64,000 bases of DNA from Tardiphaga alba. Its GTDB lineage: Bacteria > Pseudomonadota > Alphaproteobacteria > Rhizobiales > Xanthobacteraceae. The stretch's first letter is position 1; every line of letters begins with the position of its first letter. The notes beneath the pieces were generated by a model. That model saw nothing but the letters and a program-made list of their open reading frames with translations, was not told the origin of the DNA and searched no databases. Both the position numbers and the translations under genes were made by a program. The stretch covers positions 2,435,001 to 2,499,000 of the forward strand of contig NZ_CP036498.1 of NCBI RefSeq assembly GCF_018279705.1. The letters are read 5' to 3'. Of the stretch, positions 56,239 through 64,000 are shown in pieces.

Positions 56239-57876
56239 ATGAAGGCGCGCGTGAAGACAGTCTCCGAGGAACAAGCGGCCGGACGCGGTATCCGCCAGAG
56301 CATGTCCGACCTGCACACCTGGGTCGGCCTGCTGCTGGGCTGGGTGCTCTACGCCATGTTCCTCACCGGCACGGTGTCCTATTTCAAGGACGAGATCTCG
56401 CAATGGACGCGGCCAGAACTGGCGCGCCTCGTTGAAGTGCCGGATCAGGCCGTGGTGGCGCAGCAGATCGCCGATGAACTCGCCAATGTCGCGCCCGGCA
56501 CGTCGCAGTGGAGCATGCGCCTTCCCGATTCACGCAACAACAGCGTCTACGCGTTCTGGCGCGCGCCCCGCACAGCCGGCCAGCGTGGTTTCGGTGAAGC
56601 GCAGTTCGATCCGACCACCGGCGCGAAGGTCACGTCGCGCGACACGCAGGGCGGCGAGTTCTTCTATCGCTTTCATTTCCAGTTTCACTACATGCCGGTG
56701 GTGTGGGGCAGGTGGCTTGCCGGCATCGCGGCCATGTTCATGCTGGTCGCCATCGTCAGCGGCGTCATCACGCACAAAAAGATCTTCGTCGACTTCTTCA
56801 CCTTCCGCTGGGGCAAGGGCCAGCGCTCGTGGCTCGATGCCCACAACGCACTGTCGGTGTTCGGTCTGCCGTTCCATATCATGATCACCTATACGGGCCT
56901 CGTGACCCTGATGGCGCTCTACATGCCGTGGGGCGAGCGCGCGGCCTTCAATAACCCGGCCGAACGCCAGCAACTCCAGTCCGAACTCAGTGCCTTCACG
57001 CCGGCCGGCAAACCGAGCGGACAGAAAGTGCCGCTAGCGTCGGTGGAGGACATGGTGCGGCAAGCGCAGGAGCGCTGGGGGCGCGACAACGTCGGCCGCG
57101 TCAACGTCGTCAATCCCGGCGATTCCACCGCACGCGTGGCGGTGACGCGCGGCGATCCCGGGCGTGTCTCCATGAGCCCGCAATATATGGAATTCGACGG
57201 CACCACCGGCAAACTGCTCTCGGTGCGCGATCATGTCGGTGCAGCCGCCGAGACGCGTGGCGTTCTCTACGCGCTTCATCTCGGGCGCTTCAGCGACACT
57301 GTGACAAGGTGGCTCTATTTCCTCGTCAGCTTTGCAGGAACCGCCATGGTCGGCACCGGGCTGGTGATGTGGACCGTCAAGCGACGGCAGCGATTGCCTG
57401 ATCCCGAACGTCCTTATTTCGGCTTCCGGGTGGTGGAGCGGCTGAACATCGCGAGCATCGCTGGTCTGTCCATCGCCATGACGGGCTTCCTGTGGGCCAA
57501 TCGGCTGCTGCCAACCCAGCTGCAGGGGCGCGCCAATTGGGAAATCGATGCGTTTTTCATCATATGGGCGCTCACCTTGCTCCATGCGCTGGTGCGTCCG
57601 GCGCGAGCGGCCTGGATCGAGCAGCTCTGGGCAGCGTCGGTGCTGCTGTTCCTGCTGCCGGTCCTCAATGCGCTGACCACCGCACGCCCGTTCTGGCATA
57701 GCCTTGCCGAAGGCGACTGGATCTTCGTCGGCATCGACGTCACGTGCTGGGTTCTCGCCTGGCTGCATGCCGTGCTCGCCATCCGCACGGGGCGGCGGAC
57801 CGCCGCGTCTCATGCGAAGCGCAAGGCCTGCCGGCAACCGTCGATGACCGTCGCATCGAACGAGAGCGCAGTATGA
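56239..57876 (+). CDS. PepSY-associated membrane protein, iron-siderophore reduction candidate
   Basis: A 545-residue inner-membrane protein. An N-terminal helix (about 27-50) follows the LHTWVGLLLGW motif with a helix-embedded His. A periplasmic PepSY-type region (about 55-140), helices at about 150-175 and 205-230 (with DAHNALSVFGLPFHIMITYTG), a second periplasmic region (about 245-350) and four to five C-terminal helices follow. Conserved His residues in the helices could hold heme. Such proteins (PiuB/FoxB type) are thought to reduce Fe3+-siderophores at the inner membrane; the activity here is inferred. The ATG at 56239 is two bases after the DUF3649 stop. Confidence 0.87.
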   Translation: MKARVKTVSEEQAAGRGIRQSMSDLHTWVGLLLGWVLYAMFLTGTVSYFKDEISQWTRPELARLVEVPDQAVVAQQIADELANVAPGTSQWSMRLPDSRNNSVYAFWRAPRTAGQRGFGEAQFDPTTGAKVTSRDTQGGEFFYRFHFQFHYMPVVWGRWLAGIAAMFMLVAIVSGVITHKKIFVDFFTFRWGKGQRSWLDAHNALSVFGLPFHIMITYTGLVTLMALYMPWGERAAFNNPAERQQLQSELSAFTPAGKPSGQKVPLASVEDMVRQAQERWGRDNVGRVNVVNPGDSTARVAVTRGDPGRVSMSPQYMEFDGTTGKLLSVRDHVGAAAETRGVLYALHLGRFSDTVTRWLYFLVSFAGTAMVGTGLVMWTVKRRQRLPDPERPYFGFRVVERLNIASIAGLSIAMTGFLWANRLLPTQLQGRANWEIDAFFIIWALTLLHALVRPARAAWIEQLWAASVLLFLLPVLNALTTARPFWHSLAEGDWIFVGIDVTCWVLAWLHAVLAIRTGRRTAASHAKRKACRQPSMTVASNESAV

Positions 57877-58172
57877 GCCATCTGTTCGCACTCATGCTCT
57901 GTGTGGCCGGCTTTGCATCCCTGGCATTGGCCACGCATCGCCAGCAGCGCGATGTGTTCAAGAGGGCGCTGCGGCCGGCCATGACATACGCGCTGCGTAC
58001 CGTGGGCTCCTGTGCGCTGCTGCTGGCGCTCGGCGTTCTCGTGGCGCAGGCTGGTTGGGGGCTTGGACTCGTGATGTTCAGCGGCCATACCAGCCTTGCG
58101 GCAGGCGTCGTGCTGGTGGCGTTGATCGCGCGGATGCGAATGAGCAGCCCGTCCGCACGCCGATCGAATTGA
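57873..58172 (+). CDS. DUF3325 small membrane protein
   Basis: A 99-residue protein with three hydrophobic segments (about 2-20, 40-62, 66-87). The start ATG overlaps the PepSY stop (ATGA). The ALMLCVAGFASLALATHRQQRDVF start and the GWGLGLVMFSGHTSLAAGVV segment are DUF3325. It completes the DUF3649-PepSY-DUF3325 set of siderophore operons. Confidence 0.85.
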   Translation: MSHLFALMLCVAGFASLALATHRQQRDVFKRALRPAMTYALRTVGSCALLLALGVLVAQAGWGLGLVMFSGHTSLAAGVVLVALIARMRMSSPSARRSN

Positions 58173-58400
58173 TATTCATCAATCCGTAGGTCCCCGCAGG
58201 GGCAAATTGTTGGTCAGATTGCCGCAGTCTTTACCGGCAATTTACAAAATACCTACAATTTGCACGGGTGGAATCAGACGACGAAAACGCCGCTGGTTTC
58301 GCGTCTGCCGCCGTGCACCCGCATTTCAGCTGACCTCATCATTGCTCAACACACGCCGCAGTTTGCGGACCAACGGCCGAAAGCCGAGGGACCCTTTGCC

Positions 58401-60092
58401 ATGCTTGCCAGCCTGTCCATCAGAGCCAAGATTTCCATCGTCGTCACATTTCTTTTGCTGGCTATGGCCGGGCTCGGTGTGCTCGCGCTCAGCAAGATGC
58501 GCTCTATCAATGCGAACACGACCGATATCGCGACCAACTGGCTGCCGAGCATGAAGGCGCTCGGCCAGCTCCGCGCCGGCACCATTACTTATCGCAACGT
58601 CATCCGCCAGCACATGCTGCAAGAGGTCCTGGAAGACAAGCTCGCGAACGAGAAGACGGCCGAGACGGTCATCGCGAGCAATGACGCCATTCGCGCGCGT
58701 TATGAAAAAATGATCAGTTCGCCGCAGGAGCGCGCGCTTTACGACGAATGGACGCGTGCATGGGACGCCTACAGGAAGGGCACGATCGAGGTCATGGCGC
58801 TGTCGCGCAAGGCCGCCGGCCAGATGCCGCGTGAGGCCATTGAGCTGAATACCAAGACCGTCAATCCGCTTGGTCTCAAGGCGGATGAGTTGCTCAACAA
58901 GGACATCGACCTGAACGACAAGGGGTCCGAGGTCGCGGGTGCCGATGCGGCTGCGAGCTATGACAGTGCCATTATGCTGGTCATCAGCATCATCGGTATT
59001 GCCGCCATCTTTGGCGTCGCCGTCAGCATCTATCTGGTGCGTGACGTCTCGGCGGGCATCGCATCGATCGTGAAGCCGATGCAGGCGCTCGGCGACGGCG
59101 ATCTCACCGCGCATGTGCCGCATCAGGGCATGAAGACCGAAATGGGCACGATGGGCGATGCGCTGCAGGTGTTCAAGCAGGCGCTGATCGACAAGCGCGC
59201 CGCCGATCAGGCTGCTGCTGCCGATGCCGAAGCCAAGATCGAGCGCGGTCGCCGGGTCGATGGCATCACGCGCGACTTTGAAGCCATGATCGGTGAGATC
59301 GTCGAGACGGTGTCCTCGGCCTCGACCGAGCTCGAAGCGTCGGCAGGCACGCTGACCGCCACTGCCGAGCGTTCGCAGGAGCTGACCACGTCGGTTGCAG
59401 CCGCGTCCGAACAGGCCTCGACCAATGTGCAATCGGTCGCGTCGGCCACCGAGGAAATGGCGTCGTCGGTCAACGAGATCAGCCGTCAGGTTCAGGAGTC
59501 GTCAAACATCGCCAATCAGGCCGTCGATCAGGCGCGCAAGACCAATGACCGCGTCAGCGAACTCGCCAATGCGGCCGCGCGCATCGGTGACGTCGTCGAA
59601 CTCATCAACAATATCGCTGGCCAGACCAACCTGCTGGCGCTGAACGCCACCATCGAGGCGGCGCGTGCCGGCGAAGCCGGTCGCGGCTTCGCGGTCGTCG
59701 CATCGGAAGTGAAGGCGCTGGCCGAGCAGACCGCGAAGGCTACCGGCGAGATCTCGACGCAGATTTCCGGCATTCAGGCCGCGACGCAGGAGTCCGTCGG
59801 CGCCATCAAGGAGATCGGCGACACCATCGGCCGCATGTCCGAGATCGCCTCGACCATCGCTTCGGCCGTGGAAGAGCAGGGCGCTGCGACGCAGGAGATT
59901 TCGCGCAATGTCCAGCAGGCCGCGCAGGGCACCATGCAGGTGTCGGCGAACATCACCGATGTCCAGCGCGGCGCCAGCGAGACCGGTTCGGCGTCGTCGC
60001 AGGTGCTGTCGGCCGCGCAGTCGCTGTCGTCCGACAGCACGCGCCTGAAGGTGGAAGTCAGCAACTTCCTCAATGCGGTGCGCGCTGCCTGA
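58401..60092 (+). CDS. methyl-accepting chemotaxis protein (4HB sensor), copy 1
   Basis: A 563-residue chemoreceptor from the ATG at 58401. Membrane helix 1 is at about 10-30. The periplasmic four-helix-bundle sensor covers about 32-190, membrane helix 2 about 192-212, HAMP about 213-266 ([20 protein letters not shown]), then the signalling hairpin with tip [21 protein letters not shown]. Methylation helices flank the tip. There is no C-terminal CheR-binding pentapeptide. It has a terminator, and a paralogue follows 317 bases on. Confidence 0.95.
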   Translation: MLASLSIRAKISIVVTFLLLAMAGLGVLALSKMRSINANTTDIATNWLPSMKALGQLRAGTITYRNVIRQHMLQEVLEDKLANEKTAETVIASNDAIRARYEKMISSPQERALYDEWTRAWDAYRKGTIEVMALSRKAAGQMPREAIELNTKTVNPLGLKADELLNKDIDLNDKGSEVAGADAAASYDSAIMLVISIIGIAAIFGVAVSIYLVRDVSAGIASIVKPMQALGDGDLTAHVPHQGMKTEMGTMGDALQVFKQALIDKRAADQAAAADAEAKIERGRRVDGITRDFEAMIGEIVETVSSASTELEASAGTLTATAERSQELTTSVAAASEQASTNVQSVASATEEMASSVNEISRQVQESSNIANQAVDQARKTNDRVSELANAAARIGDVVELINNIAGQTNLLALNATIEAARAGEAGRGFAVVASEVKALAEQTAKATGEISTQISGIQAATQESVGAIKEIGDTIGRMSEIASTIASAVEEQGAATQEISRNVQQAAQGTMQVSANITDVQRGASETGSASSQVLSAAQSLSSDSTRLKVEVSNFLNAVRAA

Positions 60093-60409
60093 CGCAGGCG
60101 ACATCGTTGATTAAAGAGGCCGGTGCGAAAGCGCCGGCCTTTTTCATGCGCCGATGCGCGACCAACCGTCGCGTTCACGAAGCGAACAATTTTTGTTCCG
60201 AAGAGTTTTCGGATACCTTTGAGGCCAAGCTATTGCACGGCTTCTTAACTTCCGTGCCGCTAAGCAGAACGCACGGGTGAAGGTCTCCGATTCGATGGGA
60301 CCGTGGCCCCTGTCGGTCAGGTGCCGACGACGCGTTTAGCGTCTCATTTCAAAAACGAAACCCTCTTCAAGCTGACGCCAACGATCCCTGATCGAAGGAA
60401 TGATGACTC
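60093..60409. other. intergenic region between the two chemoreceptor genes
   Basis: These 317 bases hold the copy-1 terminator (60116-60145) and, further on, the promoter region and leader of copy 2, with GAAGGA before its ATG. I see no additional gene. Confidence 0.5.
60116..60145 (+). terminator. rho-independent terminator after chemoreceptor copy 1
   Basis: AGGCCGGTGC-GAAA-GCGCCGGCCT forms a strong stem, with one T-G pair, and ends in a T-run. Confidence 0.9.
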
Positions 60410-62104
60410 ATGTTCTCTCGCCTCTCCATTCGTAACAAGATTGCGATTGTTATTTCTCTGCTGCTGATCGGCATGTCCGGTATGGGAATTCTTGCCATCT
60501 ACAAGATGGGCTACATCTATTCGAAGACAGTAGAGATCAAGAGCAGCTGGCTGCCGAGCGTGCGCGCACTCGGTCTTATGCGTACGGGGGCGGTAAATTA
60601 TCGCAGCGTGCTACGCGGGCATCTTCTGTCGGAGACGGCCGACGCGAAGGCCGCTGCCGAAACGCGGCTGCAGGCACAGGACGATCTCACCACCAAAACT
60701 CGTCAGACATACGAGAAATTGATTACCTCTGCTGAAGAGCGCGCGATCTATGATGAGTGGGCGCGGGAGTGGGGCACCTATATGAAGGTGGCGCAAGAGG
60801 TGCTCGCGCAGTCGCGCGCGACTACGCCGGGCGTATTCCCGCGGGAGCCGAACAGTTTGAACGACACCAAGGCCGTTCCGCAGGGACAGAAGGCGGATGC
60901 ACTGCTGACGCGCCTCATCGATCTGAACAATAGAGGCGCCGACAAGGCGGGCACGGACGCTGAGGATGACTACAGCACGGCCTTTGCGACCATCGCCGTC
61001 ATTCTCGGACTCTCGGCCATTTTCGGCATCGGCATCGGTATCTATCTGGTACGCGACGTGTCGTCGGGTATCGCCTCCATCGTGAAGCCGATGCAGTCGC
61101 TCGGCGCCGGCGATCTCACCGCGGTGGTGCCGCATCAGGGCATGAAGACCGAGATCGGCACCATGGGCGACGCCCTGCAGGTGTTCAAGCAGGCGCTGAT
61201 CGACAAGCGCGCCGCCGATGAAGCCGCCGCCGTCGATGCCGAAGCCAAGATCGAGCGCGGCCGCCGCGTCGACAACATCACCCGCGAATTCGAAGCCATG
61301 ATCGGCGAGATCGTGGAGACCGTGTCGTCGGCATCGACCGAACTCGAAGCATCGGCGGGAACGTTGACGGCAACGGCCGAACGCTCGCAGGAACTGACCA
61401 CGTCGGTGGCGGCAGCGTCGGAAGAAGCATCCACCAATGTGCAGTCGGTCGCCTCTGCCACGGAAGAGATGGCGTCGTCGGTGAACGAGATCAGCCGCCA
61501 GGTGCAGGATTCCGCGGCAATCGCCGGCCAGGCCGTCGAGCAGGCCCGCGTCACCAATGATCGTGTCAGCCAGCTTGCCAGCGCAGCCGCCCGCATCGGC
61601 GATGTCGTCGAGCTCATCAACAACATCGCCGGCCAGACAAACCTGCTGGCGCTCAACGCCACCATCGAAGCGGCCCGCGCAGGCGATGCCGGCAAGGGCT
61701 TCGCGGTGGTCGCATCGGAAGTGAAGGCGCTCGCCGAGCAGACCGCCAAGGCCACCGGCGAAATCTCGACGCAGATTTCCGGCATCCAGGCGGCGACGCA
61801 GGAGTCGGTCGGTGCGATCAAGGAGATCGGTGACACCATCGGCCGCATGTCGGAGATTGCTTCGACCATCGCCTCTGCGGTGGAAGAGCAGGGCGCCGCG
61901 ACGCAGGAAATCTCGCGCAACGTCCAGCAGGCGGCACAGGGCACCATGCAGGTGTCGGCCAACATCACCGATGTCCAGCGCGGCGCCAGCGAGACTGGAT
62001 CTGCCTCGACCCAGGTGCTTTCGGCCGCACAGTCGCTGTCGTCGGATAGTACGCGCCTGAAGGTGGAAGTCAGCAGGTTCCTGAACGCAGTCAGGGCTGC
62101 CTGA
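60410..62104 (+). CDS. methyl-accepting chemotaxis protein (4HB sensor), copy 2
   Basis: A 564-residue paralogue. The sensor half (about 30-190) differs strongly from copy 1 (for example [24 protein letters not shown]), which implies a different stimulus. From the HAMP domain onwards ([23 protein letters not shown] seen in segments) the protein is almost identical to copy 1, including the tip and C-terminal [14 protein letters not shown] differs at many third positions, so the similarity is old or maintained by selection. It has its own terminator. Confidence 0.95.
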   Translation: MFSRLSIRNKIAIVISLLLIGMSGMGILAIYKMGYIYSKTVEIKSSWLPSVRALGLMRTGAVNYRSVLRGHLLSETADAKAAAETRLQAQDDLTTKTRQTYEKLITSAEERAIYDEWAREWGTYMKVAQEVLAQSRATTPGVFPREPNSLNDTKAVPQGQKADALLTRLIDLNNRGADKAGTDAEDDYSTAFATIAVILGLSAIFGIGIGIYLVRDVSSGIASIVKPMQSLGAGDLTAVVPHQGMKTEIGTMGDALQVFKQALIDKRAADEAAAVDAEAKIERGRRVDNITREFEAMIGEIVETVSSASTELEASAGTLTATAERSQELTTSVAAASEEASTNVQSVASATEEMASSVNEISRQVQDSAAIAGQAVEQARVTNDRVSQLASAAARIGDVVELINNIAGQTNLLALNATIEAARAGDAGKGFAVVASEVKALAEQTAKATGEISTQISGIQAATQESVGAIKEIGDTIGRMSEIASTIASAVEEQGAATQEISRNVQQAAQGTMQVSANITDVQRGASETGSASTQVLSAAQSLSSDSTRLKVEVSRFLNAVRAA

Positions 62105-62125
62105 CGCACGGAACCATCAACTTGT

Positions 62126-62154
62126 AAAAGCCGGCATGAAATTGCCGGCTTTTC
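62126..62154 (+). terminator. rho-independent terminator after chemoreceptor copy 2
   Basis: AAAAGCCGGC and GCCGGCTTTT form a 10-bp stem with an 8-base loop, ending in Ts. Confidence 0.85.
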
Positions 62155-62312
62155 TGCAAGCGCAGCGTGCATTCACGGTGCGGCATCTAGATATTGGCGA
62201 TCTCTTAGTGATTTGCTGCCAGCGTGCACATTCGTTGTGCGCAGTTGGCTTTCATTGCGACCAATTCCTTTCAGACTGCGCGCTCGCGTGCGGTGCTGTG
62301 ATAGCAGAGACG

Positions 62313-62639
62313 ATGGCAGACGATATCGCATCAGGCGGCCGCGTGACCTTCGGGCGCGGTTACAATGTCTGGATCATGGGGATCGATGGTACCTGGCGGC
62401 GCAACTGTGTGCTGACAGCCGTTTCGATGCATGATGCCGAACTGACGCTGGAAAGCTCCATCGAGGGGCTCAATCTGAAGGAATTCTTCCTGTTGCTGTC
62501 CTCGACAGGGCTGGCCTATCGGCGCTGCGAGCTCGTCAAGGTGAACGGCGCGCAGATCGATATCCGCTTCCTCAATACCAAGGGCACCACGAAGAAGAAG
62601 TCGTCCACGCGCGACGACAGCGACATGGTGAGCGCCTGA
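62313..62639 (+). CDS. PilZ-domain protein
   Basis: A 108-residue protein from the ATG at 62313. GRVTFGRGYNVWIMGIDGTWRRNC and SSIEGLNLKEFFLLLSSTGLAYRRCEL, read in segments, match the single-domain PilZ proteins common in Bradyrhizobium. The canonical RxxxR and DxSxxG cyclic-di-GMP contacts are only partly visible (RRNCVLTAVSMHDAELTLE), so binding of the nucleotide is not certain. A Lys-rich tail follows (KKKSS). Its neighbours are chemoreceptors, which may be a functional link. Confidence 0.75.
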   Translation: MADDIASGGRVTFGRGYNVWIMGIDGTWRRNCVLTAVSMHDAELTLESSIEGLNLKEFFLLLSSTGLAYRRCELVKVNGAQIDIRFLNTKGTTKKKSSTRDDSDMVSA

Positions 62640-62642
62640 GCG

Positions 62643-64000
62643 CTATTCGGCGGCCTGCTTCGCCAGTTCATGTGGGGAAGTTTCCCGCGCCGCGGTGCCG
62701 CCACCGCGGCCCCAGCCAGATATCACGCCGGACAGCCGGTCGAGATACACATAGACCACCGGCGTCGTGAACAGGGTCAGCATCTGGCTGACGATGAGCC
62801 CGCCGACCATCGCATAGCCCAATGGCTGACGGATTTCCGAGCCCGTGCCGGTGCCGAGCATCAGCGGCACACCGCCGAGAAGGGCCGCCATGGTCGTCAT
62901 CATGATCGGGCGGAACCGCAGGAGCGCTGCCTTGCGGATCGCGGCTTCCGGTTCGAGATGCTCGTCGCGCTCGGCGGCGATGGCGAAATCCACCAGCATG
63001 ATGCCGTTCTTCTTCACGATGCCGATCAGCAGAATGATGCCGATCAGCGCGATCAGGCTGAAATCGAATCCGAACGCCATCAGGATCGCGAGTGCACCCA
63101 CGCCAGCTGAGGGCAAAGTGGAGAGAATGGTCAGCGGGTGGATATAGCTCTCATAGAGAATGCCGAGGATCAGATAGACCACGACCAATGCTGCGAGGAT
63201 CAGTAGCGGCACAGTGGACAGCGACTGCTGGAATGCCTGCGCGGTGCCCTGGAAACTGCCGCGGAGTGTCGCCGGCGCGCCGATCTCCTGCATCGCGACC
63301 TGCACGGCATCGGTGGCCTGGCCGAGTGCAACGCCTTGGGCCAGGTTGAAGCTGATGGTGATGGCCGGGAACTGGCCCTGATGGCTGATCGACAGCGGCC
63401 GCACCGGCACCGTCGTCCATTTCGCGAAAGCGGAGAGGGGCACCTGGTCGCCGGTGGTGGGCGACTTGATGTAGATCTTGTCCAGCGTGTCGAGCTTGCC
63501 CTGCAGCTCAGGGAGGATTTCCAGGATGACATGGTAGCTGTTGAGCTGGGTGAAAAACTGCGCCACCTGCCGCTGGCCGAAGGCGTCATACAGCGTGTCG
63601 TCTATCAGTTGCGGCTGGATGCCGAAGCGTGAGGCGGCGTCGCGATCGATGCTCAGTGTCAGCGTCGTGCCCTTGGTCTGCTGGTCGGTGGCGACGTCGC
63701 GCAGCTCAGTCAGCGTCTGCATCTTGGCGAGGATTTTCGGCGCCCATTCGTTCAGCTCGGTGAGGTTGGCGTCTTGCAACGTGTATTCGAACTGCGTGCG
63801 GGTGGCGCGGCCGCCGAGCCGGACATCCTGCGCTGCCTGCATGAACAGCCGCGCGCCTTCGACCTTCTCCAGCTGTGGTCGCAGCCGCGCGATGATCTGC
63901 TGTGCGGTTGCAGAGCGTTCGTCGCGCGGTTTCAGCGTGATGAACATGCGGCCTGTATTGAGCGCGCCGCTATTGCCGCCGATCGCCATGGCGACGGTGG
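62643..64000 (-). CDS. RND efflux pump inner-membrane subunit (MdtB/C-type), C-terminal part
   Basis: The reverse-strand frame is open to the right edge, so only about the last 450 residues of a protein of about 1030 are present. QDVRLGGRATRTQFEYTLQ is typical of MdtB/MdtC. SAGVGALAILMAFGFDFSLIALIGIILLIGIVKKNGIMLVDFA is seen as the central helix block, with RKAALLRFRPIMMTTMAALLGGVPLML after it. Helices 7-12 and half of the porter domain are complete. The pump exports multiple drugs or bile-salt-like compounds with an adaptor encoded outside the window. Confidence 0.93.
   Translation of the reverse strand, partial: TVAMAIGGNSGALNTGRMFITLKPRDERSATAQQIIARLRPQLEKVEGARLFMQAAQDVRLGGRATRTQFEYTLQDANLTELNEWAPKILAKMQTLTELRDVATDQQTKGTTLTLSIDRDAASRFGIQPQLIDDTLYDAFGQRQVAQFFTQLNSYHVILEILPELQGKLDTLDKIYIKSPTTGDQVPLSAFAKWTTVPVRPLSISHQGQFPAITISFNLAQGVALGQATDAVQVAMQEIGAPATLRGSFQGTAQAFQQSLSTVPLLILAALVVVYLILGILYESYIHPLTILSTLPSAGVGALAILMAFGFDFSLIALIGIILLIGIVKKNGIMLVDFAIAAERDEHLEPEAAIRKAALLRFRPIMMTTMAALLGGVPLMLGTGTGSEIRQPLGYAMVGGLIVSQMLTLFTTPVVYVYLDRLSGVISGWGRGGGTAARETSPHELAKQAAE

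Overview
The window is high-GC chromosomal DNA of an alphaproteobacterium. The gene content (AcpXL/LpxXL very-long-chain fatty acid cluster, two Kup transporters in tandem, DUF2865, DUF3325, DUF3649 and DUF1289 proteins, 4HB chemoreceptors, CtrA-type TTAA-N7-TTAA sites and several families of intergenic palindromes) points to Hyphomicrobiales, most probably the Bradyrhizobium/Rhodopseudomonas/Afipia group (Nitrobacteraceae). The genus cannot be fixed from the sequence alone. Both window edges cut genes: dusA on the left and an RND efflux pump on the right.

Layout. 1-5.5 kb: end of dusA, a secreted aspartic protease, a DUF1289 protein, a membrane histidine kinase, a beta-hydroxyacid dehydrogenase and the Mrp/ApbC iron-sulfur carrier. 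5.7-10.9 kb: a TRAP transporter locus with two tandem TakP-like binding proteins facing the DctQM permease genes, with a VapBC toxin-antitoxin pair between them. 11-24 kb: housekeeping genes (moaA, gph, rpiA, gor, class II DAHP synthase, dgkA, nadE) plus a TacAT-like toxin-antitoxin pair, a VOC protein and a CoA transferase. 24-34 kb: DUF2865, cysS, a LOG protein, an Atm1-type ABC exporter, a DUF559 nuclease-like gene set in repeats, the psd-pssA phospholipid pair and an RraA-like protein. 34-43 kb: motA-motB, two kup genes, a rhodanese and aminotransferase pair, and a polyamine-binding protein. 43-48 kb: the acpXL-fabF2-fabF1-adh-lpxXL operon, which makes and attaches the very-long-chain hydroxy fatty acid of lipid A. 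48-52 kb: a ParB-like protein, MgtC, HerA and tRNA-Gln(CUG). 52.8-58.2 kb: a TonB-dependent siderophore receptor operon with DUF4198, DUF3649, PepSY and DUF3325 partners. 58.4-64 kb: two near-duplicate chemoreceptors, a PilZ protein and the RND pump.

Points needing attention. Three conserved genes (cysS, the ABC exporter, the zinc-type dehydrogenase) are each broken by the loss of one G/C base in a G/C-rich run. This looks more like base-calling error than gene decay, but it should be checked. The 3' half of cysS has much lower GC and TTA codons and encodes an enlarged, unfamiliar anticodon-side region. In the acpXL operon fabZXL is missing, and a 30-codon remnant of its 5' end appears to remain. 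The second ketosynthase there lacks the catalytic cysteine. Nine copies of intergenic palindromic repeats, in at least four families, lie between genes, and one family forms the 3' end of the DUF559 gene. I found no prophage, insertion sequence or CRISPR array, and I cannot claim a clearly new biological system.
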